36,673 nt of DNA from Bradyrhizobium canariense. Its GTDB lineage: Bacteria > Pseudomonadota > Alphaproteobacteria > Rhizobiales > Xanthobacteraceae. The position numbers and the translations under genes were made by a program. The stretch lies in contig NZ_VSST01000105.1 of assembly GCF_019402665.1 (NCBI RefSeq), forward strand, positions 1-36,673, written 5' to 3'. The notes under the pieces are model-generated. The model did no database searches, was not told where the DNA came from, and saw nothing but the letters and a program-made list of their open reading frames with translations. Shown piece by piece: positions 25,300-33,536 of the stretch (positions within the stretch are counted from its first letter, which is position 1; every line of letters begins with the position of its first letter).

Positions 25300-26517
25300 A
25301 TGCGCGTGAGCAACACTGAGGTTCTTCGAACCGCAAAGTTGGTCGTTCAGCGCATGAGCGCCACTGCTTTCGCGATCAAGCTCTCTCTGGAGCAGGATGT
25401 TGTTTATCAGGGTATATTCCGATTCCTGCAGCAAGGAGCAGACAAAATCGTTGATGAGCTGAAAGCACTAGCCGAACATTTCAAGAAGGCATATCGGGAC
25501 GAGAGCGACTTCACCGAGGACCTTTCGACTCTCGTGGCCAAGGGCAGCAAAATCTCCCGTGATATCGCGAACCTCCTGCATCAAGTTTTTAGCGATGAGC
25601 CGATTGAACAGAAGCAGCTCAAGCTCAAGACACGCACTGCTTCCATTGGCGAGCCCATGGTTTGCGCTACGCGACTGGGTGAAAACAGGCTAATCCTCGG
25701 CGGAAAAGACGGCTGGGTTTACGTACTGGACGTCCTCACCGGCAAAGTTTCCGACCGCCATCGAATTGGCGAAAGAACCATCAATTGCCTAGCCCGCTCT
25801 TCCAAGGCCGTGGTGGCTGGAAATGAAGAAGGTCTCGAAACGATAAATCCCGCCACTCTTGTAAGCTTGGAGTTCGATTCAATCTATCAGGAAAATGTGT
25901 CGGCGGTTGCTGTTGCCAGTTGGGGCGTCGTGAGCGGGACGCGAGATGGGATCGCCAGACGTTGGAAACTAGATGAGACCACGCTGTTGAAATATGGAGC
26001 CGAAAAGCTCACGCTCGGCAGAAGTATCCAACGCATGAGCGTGCTTAAAGAAGAGGTCGTGGTGGCAGCCGGACAAAACCTCTTCTTCATTAACGACCAC
26101 TTCTCGGTAGATCGAAAAATTCCGATTGACTTTACCATCTCGGATATGTGCCCGATGGATCACAGCAGCTTAATTCTCTGCGGTGAAGGAGCGCTGGCCC
26201 AGGTTAAGCTTTCAGAGGGGAAATACACTAAATACATCACGGCGTCAGAATCGACAAAGTACACCTGCGTGGCCGGCATCGATAGCAAGACATTCTGCGC
26301 GGGAAATGATGACGGTCTTTTGACCGTATTCGACGTTGAGTCCGAGGCAGAGATCGGTGCGACCAACGTCCAGTTTCCGCTCCGAGGCATGATACGGGTT
26401 AACGACAAGCTAGTGGTCTACGGGGGAAGCTGGAAGGGCCGGTCCCAGAAGACGATCGCCATTCTGGACTGGGAAGAGATTATTCATAGATCGAAAGAGT
26501 TTGATCCTAAGCGCTAG
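25300..26517 (+). CDS. helical plus beta-propeller (WD40-like) protein, second gene of the operon
   Basis: 405 residues from ATG 25300 (an in-frame start at 25249 would overlap the first gene by 41 bases and add 17 residues). Residues about 1-105 form a helical region (RTAKLVVQRMSATAFAIKLS to ISRDIANLLHQVFSDEP). From about 113 to the end there are some seven repeated blades with WD40/PQQ-like strands, for example RLILGGKDGWVYVLDVLTGK, VVAGNEEGLETINPATL, VVSGTRDGIARRWKLDE, FCAGNDDGLLTVFDVES and KLVVYGGSWKGR. A propeller normally provides a protein- or peptide-binding platform. No enzymatic domain is visible. Composition is AT-richer than the core chromosome, suggesting transfer. The fold call is fair; the function is unknown. 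Confidence 0.82.
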   Translation: MRVSNTEVLRTAKLVVQRMSATAFAIKLSLEQDVVYQGIFRFLQQGADKIVDELKALAEHFKKAYRDESDFTEDLSTLVAKGSKISRDIANLLHQVFSDEPIEQKQLKLKTRTASIGEPMVCATRLGENRLILGGKDGWVYVLDVLTGKVSDRHRIGERTINCLARSSKAVVAGNEEGLETINPATLVSLEFDSIYQENVSAVAVASWGVVSGTRDGIARRWKLDETTLLKYGAEKLTLGRSIQRMSVLKEEVVVAAGQNLFFINDHFSVDRKIPIDFTISDMCPMDHSSLILCGEGALAQVKLSEGKYTKYITASESTKYTCVAGIDSKTFCAGNDDGLLTVFDVESEAEIGATNVQFPLRGMIRVNDKLVVYGGSWKGRSQKTIAILDWEEIIHRSKEFDPKR

Positions 26518-27232
26518 CGTTACGTATTCATCCGCCCTCACATACTCCCCTGTATCCCGCAGGCCCGCCTCGGCTAACTAGATTTGTGCGACCGCCCGAT
26601 AGGCATTGATATCGAACGCGCGGCGTGCCTGTTTCGCATCCGGGCAAGCGACTTTCGGTACCACCTCCGGGCTGGCACCGAGGCCTCGCGTTGCGCTTGC
26701 CAATAGCACGCACATCGCACCACGGATTCGAAGCGGTGCATCTAACGCACGCGATCCTTGCGGCACGCGACCTGCTCTCTCCTCTTCCTCCACCATCAAC
26801 ATCAGGACAAACCAACGGATGGCACAACGGTCCCAACGCCACAACGAAAGGCATTGAGCGCTCGCGCTAAACTTCAATGCAGCGAATGAGCCCCGGCCGA
26901 TATTTCGAAAGGGGTCACAAACGCGACTGGTGACCTTATGGCAGCAGCACTGCAAATCCCCCCTACTGAGTATCTCTCCGCTACTTTAGGGCACGAATGT
27001 GAGACCGCAGGACGAACTTACTCATTAGACCGTCTCAACCCAATCCGCTGTTCGGAGGTCCCTACCGAACTGTCCGCCTCGAAGCATCGCTGCGCCCGAC
27101 ACCTTCGCCAACACTCATGTGTTCGAACAAAGCCTCCTTGAGTCAATTTGACTCATTGGCCGCAGCTCCGAAGCCTCTAACATTTCGGTCAACGGACTTT
27201 GTTGAAAATGTTGGAGCCCTTCATGTCGTCTA
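26518..27232. other. stretch without recognisable gene
   Basis: About 715 bases. Frames on both strands are open in 26528-26955 without protein-like content. It contains the perfect palindrome at 27140-27154. Confidence 0.4.
27140..27154. repeat. 15-bp perfect palindrome
   Basis: GAGTCAA-T-TTGACTC: seven-base arms with a single central base, 80 bases downstream of the serine-recombinase fragment. Size and position suit a recombinase crossover or repressor site. Confidence 0.5.
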
Positions 27233-27399
27233 CTAACAGCCGGCCGGTCTGTCGCTTCGGCGTCCACTCTCAACCTCCTTGAACTCCGTGATGACTTGCC
27301 CTTGCTCCTTGAGGTAGGCCGCAACGGCAGATCTTTGTGCGGCGAGCCCAAGTCCGGACGCTCCCTGCTTGGCGGTCGATACGCGATAGTAGGCAATCA
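27233..27399 (-). pseudogene. fragment of a serine recombinase (resolvase N-terminus)
   Basis: The minus-strand frame reads IAYYRVSTAKQGASGLGLAA then QRSAVAAYLKEQGQVITEFK and EVESGRRSDRP before TAG 27233-27235. This is the N-terminal catalytic domain of serine recombinases, including the active-site serine in YRVSTAKQ and the conserved EVESG motif. Normally an initiator and a few residues precede this, and more than 100 residues follow; both sides are missing here. A relic of an integrase or resolvase of the island or of a transposon. Confidence 0.8.
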
Positions 27400-27564
27400 A
27401 GCCCTAGAGCAGGCACTTGCTGCGGCTCACGTCCGCAGCGGAATTAAGGTAGCGATCCGAGATGGTCCCGCCTTGCTGAAGTAACCCTCAACGGGTACAT
27501 CAAAGGTTCAATTGCGTCAGCTTCAAAAGGCACCAGGCTGCAAGCGATCGCATGAGGTCGACCG

Positions 27565-27744
27565 ATGACCAGCCCGACTGGTGATGAATTGCGTGTCGCG
27601 GTCTCTGCCGCGATCGAGCAATGGAAAACGGCGCGGCAGCTTCCTTACCTGTCGCCGGACAATTGCCAGACGTTAAACAAGCTGATCATCACCGGACTTC
27701 AATCCGTATTGTTCCAGCGTGCGAAGACCTTCGACGAGCGCTAG
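27565..27744 (+). CDS. small hypothetical protein (59 aa)
   Basis: An ATG at 27565, seven bases after GAGG, begins MTSPTGDELRVAVSAAIEQW and continues KTARQLPYLSPDNCQTLNKL and IITGLQSVLFQRAKTFDER to TAG 27742-27744. It is compact, helical and clearly protein-like, and resembles small proteins that are frequent in Bradyrhizobium. Below 60 residues, so easily missed. The plus-strand frame 27621-28055 that overlaps it is much less protein-like. No function is known. Confidence 0.65.
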   Translation: MTSPTGDELRVAVSAAIEQWKTARQLPYLSPDNCQTLNKLIITGLQSVLFQRAKTFDER

Positions 27745-28152
27745 GCTGTACGGATCGTTTAAGCTCGGCGGAATTCGACGGCGTAGTTCTTGATCGAAGC
27801 ATGCGCACGAATCCCGCATTCATCCACGCCCATGCTTGGGTGTGCCGGGCCTTCATGGAGCTTTCGTTGCTCCACCACGCCATGAATTTGTGTGCCGATG
27901 CCGGAAGCGTTCTCCTGAGTATCTCTTCCATTTCGGAGAAGGTCAGCCGAACGATTTGTCCACGCGCTCAACAACCGTTGATGCAATGGTTCGTAGATCG
28001 ATTTTCGGAGGCTCATGGTCTCACCGCAGGCAAGGGTAAACATGGACGGTCCTAGAGCAAGTGTGTGCCGAGCTTCCGCACGGTGGCGACCATGAGAACC
28101 GAAAGTACATCGCCGAGGCGCGATCCAACCGGCTGAGGCAGGACAAAGTACC
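27745..28152. other. stretch without recognisable gene
   Basis: About 410 bases. Overlapping frames on both strands (27759-28163 minus, 27621-28055 plus) show no motif or convincing start. Confidence 0.35.
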
Positions 28153-28837
28153 TTAAGAGACAATGGGCTGAGCGTGGGCCCAGCCGGCGCTGGCGGGGCG
28201 CCCCACCCAAGGCGCTCCGGTCCTTGAAGGATCGCTGCATCGCTCGGCTACCACCACCTTGTCTCTTGCTCTTTTATATTCGAGCAACTGCGACACCGCA
28301 TCGTAGGAATGATACGTTGCGTAGACGCTCTTTGCATTCCTCGCGAAGATCGGCCAGAGCATCAGCCCAATAAGCGACCATGGCGCGCCGAACTCCGTCG
28401 AGGGCGAAGATGCGTTCGGCCTTTGCAAAAGCCTCGTCGGAACTCGCACTTACTGGACGTTCAGCAGCTTTGTAGTCGGCCGATTGAACATCCCCAGCAC
28501 GTTGGCCGAGCCACATGATCGTTTTGGGATACTCCAAAATGGGATGGTCAAGCACGAGGTAGTGCGAGAACTTTCCGTCCGCAGGTGTTCGAGTGCTGAA
28601 AGCGACTTCGTGAGACCCGATGTTTAATGTGAACCAACGCCCTCCGTTGGTCTGCGGGAGAACGCTTAAGGTCCACGCGCCTTGAATGTCGAGGTTGCCG
28701 TACAATCCCGAAAGCTGGAATAAGCGAATAAGAAACAGGCTGACATCGGGATTGTGGAGGAGCCGATCCGTCCTCTCGTGATCGACGCGAAGCAGTTCGC
28801 TGATCGAGCGCAGTTGTTCTCTAGTGAAGCGCGCTCT
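28153..28837 (-). pseudogene. frameshifted protein of unknown family
   Basis: A frame open from after the TAG at 28838 reads FTREQLRSISELLRVDHERT, LFLIRLFQLSGLYGNLDIQG, WTLSVLPQTNGGRWFTLNIG and SHYLVLDHPILEYPKTIMWL, all convincingly protein-like, but only a TTG at 28705 could start it. At about 28335-28350 the natural continuation SVYATYHSYDAVSQLLEYKR (ending at 28153) lies in another frame. I infer one frameshift plus loss of the 5' end. The strand-rich central part with paired Gly-Asn motifs suggests a globular domain; no family is recognised and no neighbour clarifies it. Confidence 0.5.
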
Positions 28838-29480
28838 CTACTGCGGTGCAGTCTGTGACATGCACCAAATCTGACAATTCCCACGGACCATGGGGAGCGT
28901 ACGCCTCACCGCCATTTATTCCTCGAAGGCGTTTAGCGATCGGCGGTGCGGCCGATTTTTATGTAATCGCTATTGATGAAACGACTACGCAGACAAACCC
29001 CTGCGGCATAGGCGCGGTCCCCCAACCCACGCCGGCAAGTAACAGAGGACCGCCCGGACGTGGAATAGGCGGAACGTCTAGATTGCATGACTTGCGGGCA
29101 ATCCTCCCGCATCAGCGGCTGATTGCTAATCAAAAGGTCTGACGAACCGATTAGCGGAATGATTGCGAGTTTGGTGGCCCTTCTTCTCCACGCCACAACG
29201 GCGCACGCCGTGCGGCGTCCATCCCTCGCGCAAAGGGATTCGGAGCTCCTCGCCGGGGGCATTCGGGAAAGGGGCCCGCCGTCATGAAGTATGCCGGCCT
29301 CGCTATCACTGCCCCCTTCGCGGGTGCCCTCTTAAGTGGGAAGCGCGAGCCCCACAGCGGTCGACAGCGCGGCCGGACCCGGGCTGTTCGAGCAGAAAGA
29401 CGGCGCATCACAAGGGTCAAACGCTGCCAATCGCCGTGGTTGCAATGCTAGAAGTTCGTGACCGACTGACTGGGGGCAGC
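28838..29480. other. stretch without recognisable gene
   Basis: About 640 bases with only arginine/proline-rich chance frames. A small plus-strand frame from 29284 (MKYAGLAITAPFAGALLSGK) has a hydrophobic start but a poor tail. Confidence 0.35.
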
Positions 29481-29714
29481 ATGGTTAAGGCATTTCGCAA
29501 TATGCTCATGGCACTTACTTTTGTAGGAGTTGCCGGTTGCAACATGTTTTGGAATTTCATGAATGACTATATGGCCTGCGGCCTTGCGCTGGCGGCTTCA
29601 GTTACAGCCGGCTTATGCGTTGAGCGCATCTTCATCGAGCGGTCCCGTCGGGAGATGATCCGCCTCCACGGCGCGGACTGGCATTCAGCGGAGAAACGAC
29701 AGCTCGACTCATGA
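29481..29714 (+). CDS. small membrane protein, unknown function
   Basis: 77 residues from ATG 29481, which follows GGGGGC. The first 45 residues contain two hydrophobic segments (MLMALTFVGVAGC and MACGLALAASVTAGL), followed by a charged cytoplasmic-type tail (VERIFIERSRREMIRLHGAD). Two membrane helices are likely. The frame is open well upstream (to 29163), but that part is not protein-like. No family is recognised. The segment AGCNMF could suggest a lipoprotein-like box, but the surrounding residues do not fit well. Confidence 0.5.
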   Translation: MVKAFRNMLMALTFVGVAGCNMFWNFMNDYMACGLALAASVTAGLCVERIFIERSRREMIRLHGADWHSAEKRQLDS

Positions 29715-29784
29715 GCGTCACCCGTCGCACGCTCGTCGTTTTCATCGTCCGATTGTTCGCATTCGACCCGAGGGGCCTAGCCCG

Positions 29785-30033
29785 ATGATCAAACTGGTCC
29801 ATCCATTCCGGTTCGCTCGCATCGAGCGCCTGCGAGAGCTGCTTGAACGAGACTACGAAATGGCAGTTGATCCGAATGCGGGCGTGAGCACCACGAGACT
29901 GGTGAGACCCGATCCGCCAATGCTCGAAACAGGTGTGATACTCGGTCGAGATCCAGGCGGGGTCCGAACTGGGTCCTTCATTGCGAGCCATGCGAGCGCG
30001 ACGGCACCGCAACCGGTCAATACGCCCGAGTAG
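29785..30033 (+). CDS. small hypothetical ORF
   Basis: 82 residues from ATG 29785 with GAGG about 12 bases upstream. The first 30 residues (MIKLVHPFRFARIERLRELL, then ERDYEMAVD) look protein-like and helical; the rest is weaker. No family. It could be a real small gene or a chance frame. Confidence 0.3.
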   Translation: MIKLVHPFRFARIERLRELLERDYEMAVDPNAGVSTTRLVRPDPPMLETGVILGRDPGGVRTGSFIASHASATAPQPVNTPE

Positions 30034-30462
30034 CATCACGATCTGGAAGGGCGATGACCGTAAGCCCCCCCTAGGTAGGGGATGCCGAAAGCGGACTCCC
30101 GGCTCCATTGGTTCTTACCGCTTTACAATGTTGCCAGGGGGATCTCGTCGTAGTCGTCACCATCGCCGCCAGCGAGGTGGTCAACCTAGATGAAGGGATG
30201 CTGCCAGCCCAGGCAGTCAAGCAATAGACGATCAACGAACCGGAAGCGGTTTTGGGCTTCGTTCCAAGCTGCCGATCTTCAACCTCGAGATCGGGGTGCT
30301 CTTTGCGCCGCTGATGCGTCCTGCCGACACGAAGCCATCAGTGATTACGAATGAGTCGGCTGGGTCAAAGAGCTTGTGATACTTTTCCGCAATGGAAAGA
30401 CTAAGACGGCGCGGAAGACTCGTAAAGCGGCCTGAGGACTCAACTGGACCGTAGAAGAAACA

Positions 30463-30487
30463 AAGCCCGCCGTCGCGTCGGGCCTTT
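30463..30487 (+). terminator. terminator-like hairpin
   Basis: AAGCCCG (30463-30469) pairs with CGGGC near 30479-30483, followed by CTTTC. About 30 bases after a frame ending TGA at 30432-30434 (tail reading WVKELVILFRNGKTKTARKT), which may be the end of a lost gene. Confidence 0.5.
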
Positions 30488-30585
30488 CATTGCGTGGCCT
30501 ACTTTGAAATCCCGCTTGGGCTGTTTCGGCTAGTACCTAGCACCGAGGACTGTCCTGATCCCTCCGCGAGTGTGGAATCAAGAAA

Positions 30586-30607
30586 GGGTCGCATTCGCGC
30601 GACCCTG
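30586..30607. repeat. 8-bp perfect hairpin
   Basis: AGGGTCGC and GCGACCCT around a 6-base loop (near 30586-30607). No T-run follows, so its role is uncertain. Confidence 0.45.
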
Positions 30608-31109
30608 CCGGAAAATTTGTTGGGAATGAAATAACAGCCCCGGCAGGAGCAATCCTGACTCCTTCAGTACGCCTGAGAAATCCGTAGTAGCACGGTGTTC
30701 CGGTGCCGGATCCGAACGCGTCCTAGTTTCCCGAAACGAGTGTCCTACTCAGGAGACCACCTAGCGCGAGGGCGCTGGCCTGTTCCAACCTCAGTGGCCG
30801 AGTTTGAAAACCGTAATGACAGTTTTTAAGGAGAACGGAAATACAGCTCTCGATGAAGAATGCTTCAATGAAATGGTAATGAATCGGCTGAAACGCAAAG
30901 AAGCCACTGCCACCGCGTATTGAAGGCACTGCGGGCTGCATCGAATGACCTAACAATCGTGCAACCGCGATTCGACGCGAGCCCTCCAACTCCATTGATG
31001 CTTGTCACATGGCGATTGTGCAGACGCGGATCTCGTCGTGAAACACTAACGAGCTTTCGCCGTCGGGGTCGGAGCGGCGGCCGAAGGCAGAGGGACATTT
31101 TTTTGCGAC

Positions 31110-31144
31110 GTGCCCCTGTTGTGCCCCAGACTTTTCGGGGCACA
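31110..31144. repeat. GTGCCCC direct and inverted repeats near the tRNA
   Basis: GTGCCCC occurs at 31110-31116 and 31121-31127, and its inverted form GGGGCAC at 31137-31143 (8-bp with flanking T/A). They are about 45 bases from the tRNA 3' end. They could be integrase arm sites or simply a hairpin. Confidence 0.4.
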
Positions 31145-31189
31145 TTGTGGGGGAAGCAACCCGCTAAGTTATTGTAGGTATGGGACTAA

Positions 31190-31215
31190 TGGTGGGCGCA
31201 CAAGGGATCGAACCT
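31190..31215. other. putative island attachment site (tRNA 3' end)
   Basis: The 3' part of tRNA-Val (T-arm and acceptor arm) is the expected attachment core of a tRNA-targeting integrase. Composition and gene integrity change sharply across this point. No second copy was found in the window, so the other end of the element would be outside it. Confidence 0.5.
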
Positions 31216-31264
31216 TGGACCTCTCCCGTGTGAAGGGAACGCTCTCCCGCTGAGCTATGCACCC
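31190..31264 (-). tRNA. tRNA-Val (anticodon CAC)
   Basis: 75 bases including an encoded CCA. The acceptor stem GGGTGCA pairs with TGCGCCC; the D-arm GCTC/GAGC, the anticodon loop TTCACAC with anticodon CAC (reads GUG), and the T-arm with GGTTCGATCC are all regular. It reads leftwards, so its 3' end faces the accessory region and its 5' end the core genes: the usual geometry for an integrase target. The anticodon assignment comes from folding by eye. Confidence 0.95.
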
Positions 31265-31421
31265 GAAACCATCATGCAGGCGACCCGAGTTTCGGCCGCC
31301 GACGCTTTGGAGCCCGCGATTTAGAAGTGCGGGCCGAAGGTGTCAAGTTTCGAGGCGCTGCCGGACCGGAAAACCTTCTCCCCGGACCCGCAATTCAGCG
31401 GTCAGACTGTATTGGGGCGGC

Positions 31422-32720
31422 TTACGCGCCCTGCTGGCGGGCGCGGGAGGCGTGGGCCTGGAGCGCGCGGATGCGTTCGGCCAGTGTTCCGCCGCCTTCG
31501 GGCAGGGTGCCTGCGGCCGTGCCGTTGGTCGGGGCGTCATTGGCCGGGCGCGGCGCCGGCCTCGGCGGCTGGCCGGCCTCCGCCGCAAGCAGGGCCTCGA
31601 TCGGCGAGTTCGGTCCTTCGAGCTGCATCGCGAGCTTGGCGACCTCGGCGGCGATGTCGTTGATGCGTTCGCGCAGCAACGCGTTCTCCATCCGCTCGGT
31701 CGCCCAGGAGCTCTCGGCCTGTTGCTGGATCGCGTTGATGTCGCGCTGGAGCTTGGCGCGCTCGTCGCGGGCGGTGCGGAGCTGCTCCTCCAGCGCGGTC
31801 TTTTCGGCGCGGATCGATTCCATCGCGGCCGACGATTTACCGCCGCTCAAGGCCGCGATCTCGACGCGCAGCTCCTTGATGGTGCGCTCGTTGCCCTCGT
31901 TGGCCTGGCGGAGCTGGTTGTTCTCATAGTCGCGCTCGGCGAGCAGCTTGCCCTGCGTGGCAAGGCGGCCTTCGAGGTCGCCGACGCGGCCCGACAGCAT
32001 CTCGGCCTCCTTCACCTGCACGATGAGCTGACGATCGAGATCGGTGACGCGCTGGCTCAGATTCTCGACGCGGCCGCGGGCGTCGCCGAGCTCGCGCGAG
32101 GCGGTCTCGGATTCGGTGCGCTCCTGCGCCAGCCGCGCCTGCGTCGCGGCAAATTCCTTTTCGGCGTCGCCGACGCGGTTCTTCAGCTCCTCGATCTGCG
32201 CACGGACCACAACCAGCTCGACCTGACGGCTCTCCGCCATCATCGAGCGGTCGGACAGTTCGGAATTGATCTTTGCGAGCTCGCCCTGCTTGTCGGTCAG
32301 CGCGAGCTCGGCGGCACGCAGGGCTGCGGTCTTGGTGTTGAATTCCTCTTCGGTGGCGCGGAGCTGCTCCTTCACCGCCTTCTCGCGCGCCTCCAGCGCG
32401 AAGATCGTGGCGTTCTTCTCGCCGAGCTCGATCTTCATGCGGTTGATGGCGTCGCTCTTCTTGCCGAGCTCGGCGAGCTGGCTCGTGGTCTTGTTCTTGA
32501 GCTGGTCGACGCTCATCTCCAGCCGTCGCGCCGACATGGCGAATTCGGCGCGGAGCTGGTCCTTGTCGGCCTGGATCTCGGCCATCGACAACGGCGTGGC
32601 GGCCTCGAGCCGGCGCGTGGTCAGGCGCACGGCGCGGTTATGCACCAGCGGCACGATCGCAAGCCCGCACAGCATCGAGAGCAGGAAACCGATCGCCAGG
32701 TACATGATCGGTTCGACCAT
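31422..32720 (-). CDS. membrane-anchored long coiled-coil protein
   Basis: 432-aa protein. Residues 5-27 (IMYLAIGFLLSMLCGLAIVP) form a single N-terminal membrane anchor; then follows an unbroken alpha-helical coiled coil from about 45 to 370, rich in Glu, Lys, Gln and Ala with Leu at heptad positions. A Pro/Ala-rich linker (PPRPAPRPANDAP) and a short C-terminal helix complete it. The overall design resembles inner-membrane anchored scaffold proteins of the cell envelope, but no family function is known to me. The gene is in GC-rich core DNA beside the tRNA and is followed upstream, on the same strand, by the DUF1134 gene. Confidence 0.9.
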   Translation of the reverse strand: MVEPIMYLAIGFLLSMLCGLAIVPLVHNRAVRLTTRRLEAATPLSMAEIQADKDQLRAEFAMSARRLEMSVDQLKNKTTSQLAELGKKSDAINRMKIELGEKNATIFALEAREKAVKEQLRATEEEFNTKTAALRAAELALTDKQGELAKINSELSDRSMMAESRQVELVVVRAQIEELKNRVGDAEKEFAATQARLAQERTESETASRELGDARGRVENLSQRVTDLDRQLIVQVKEAEMLSGRVGDLEGRLATQGKLLAERDYENNQLRQANEGNERTIKELRVEIAALSGGKSSAAMESIRAEKTALEEQLRTARDERAKLQRDINAIQQQAESSWATERMENALLRERINDIAAEVAKLAMQLEGPNSPIEALLAAEAGQPPRPAPRPANDAPTNGTAAGTLPEGGGTLAERIRALQAHASRARQQGA

Positions 32721-32770
32721 GGGCCAGAACTCCCAAAGCTAAGGAAAAATTTACCAAGGACATTGCATGC

Positions 32771-32793
32771 GGGGCCGGCAAAAAGCCAGCCCC
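32771..32793 (-). terminator. hairpin downstream of the DUF1134 gene
   Basis: On the minus strand GGGGCTGGC, TTTTT loop, GCCGGCCCC: nine pairs including one G-T. It lies about 50 bases after the DUF1134 stop; no T-run follows. Confidence 0.5.
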
Positions 32794-32839
32794 GACATGT
32801 CGTTAACCTTGATCCGTCGCCGGAGGGGAAAGCAGAACG

Positions 32840-33445
32840 TTAGAACGGGTTCCAGGTCGCGCGCGGGGTGAATTTCAAATAGCCGATATTGGCTCCCAGC
32901 CGCAGGCCGAGGCCCGAGCGGATCGGCACCAGCACGATGTTGTTGGCGGTGAGCGCCGTCATGCCGAAGCCGCCGATGATGTAGGCCGAGCCGTCGAGGC
33001 CGGCGAAGCGCTGGTAGATCGCGTTGGTGGCGGGCAGATTATAGACCAGCGTCATGGTGCGCGCGCCGTCGCCGCCCCAGTCGAAGCCGAGCGAAGGACC
33101 CTGCCAGTAGACCCTGAGGTCGCCGGCGTTCTTGGTATAGAGCGTGCCTTCGCCGTAGCGCAGGCCGGCGACGAAAGCGCCAGACCCTTCCTCACCGAGG
33201 ATATAGCCGTTGGGCAGGCCCCATTGGCTGACCGCCTTCTCGATGATCGAGGCGAGGCCGCGCGAGACGTTGCCGAAGAAGCGGTGGCCGGCGTTCACGA
33301 GCTCGTCCGGCCCATAGGTGGTGGGCGTCTGGGTCCGCTGCGGCGGCGGCAAATCGGGCGGCGGCGGCTGCTGGGCGGAAGCCGGAATGATCCACCCGAC
33401 CATCGCGGCAAGCGCGACTGCGGCAAGGCGTGATGCGAAAGTCAT
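32840..33445 (-). CDS. eipA: DUF1134/EipA-like periplasmic envelope protein
   Basis: 201-aa secreted protein. The signal peptide MTFASRLAAVALAAMVGWII is cleaved after PASA near residue 24, a proline-rich linker (PPPPDLPPP) follows, and then the DUF1134 domain (about 45-201). Characteristic stretches are FFGNVSRGLASIIEKAVSQW, GEEGSGAFVAGLRYGEGTLY, WQGPSLGFDWGGDGARTMTL and GLGLRLGANIGYLKFTPRAT. In Brucella and Caulobacter the DUF1134 protein EipA supports cell-envelope integrity. Length and order are normal. It is divergent from the YHS-domain gene, with about 90 bases between them. Confidence 0.88.
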   Translation of the reverse strand: MTFASRLAAVALAAMVGWIIPASAQQPPPPDLPPPQRTQTPTTYGPDELVNAGHRFFGNVSRGLASIIEKAVSQWGLPNGYILGEEGSGAFVAGLRYGEGTLYTKNAGDLRVYWQGPSLGFDWGGDGARTMTLVYNLPATNAIYQRFAGLDGSAYIIGGFGMTALTANNIVLVPIRSGLGLRLGANIGYLKFTPRATWNPF

Positions 33446-33536
33446 AAAAGAACCCCTGGTATCGAATCCGGTCGCTTCCTTAACCTGACGCCAACAGGCA
33501 CGGCTCTAGGTTGCGCCGGATGTCCCCTCGACTCGG

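Larger units (their letters stand above)
30034..31189. other. island-side boundary region, mostly non-coding
   Basis: About 1,150 bases between the last small ORF and tRNA-Val. It contains two hairpins (30463-30487 and 30586-30607), a 35-codon frame (30816-30923, MTVFKENGNTALDEECFNEM) and GTGCCCC repeats (31110-31144). No integrase gene is recognised, although one is often found next to such a tRNA. Confidence 0.4.

Noticed and set aside
26528..26955. Overlapping minus-strand frames of 108 and 125 codons
   Set aside because: No start context, no motif and Cys/Arg-rich composition; not supportable as genes.
29231..29245. Bases resembling the tRNA-Val T-arm (GCGCAAAGGGATTCGGA)
   Set aside because: Similarity covers only about 14 bases with mismatches and no stem structure; not sufficient for a second attachment site.
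31257..32843. Plus-strand open frame of 528 codons across the coiled-coil gene
   Set aside because: Antisense shadow of a highly regular GC-rich coiled-coil gene; starts inside tRNA-Val and has no ribosome binding site.
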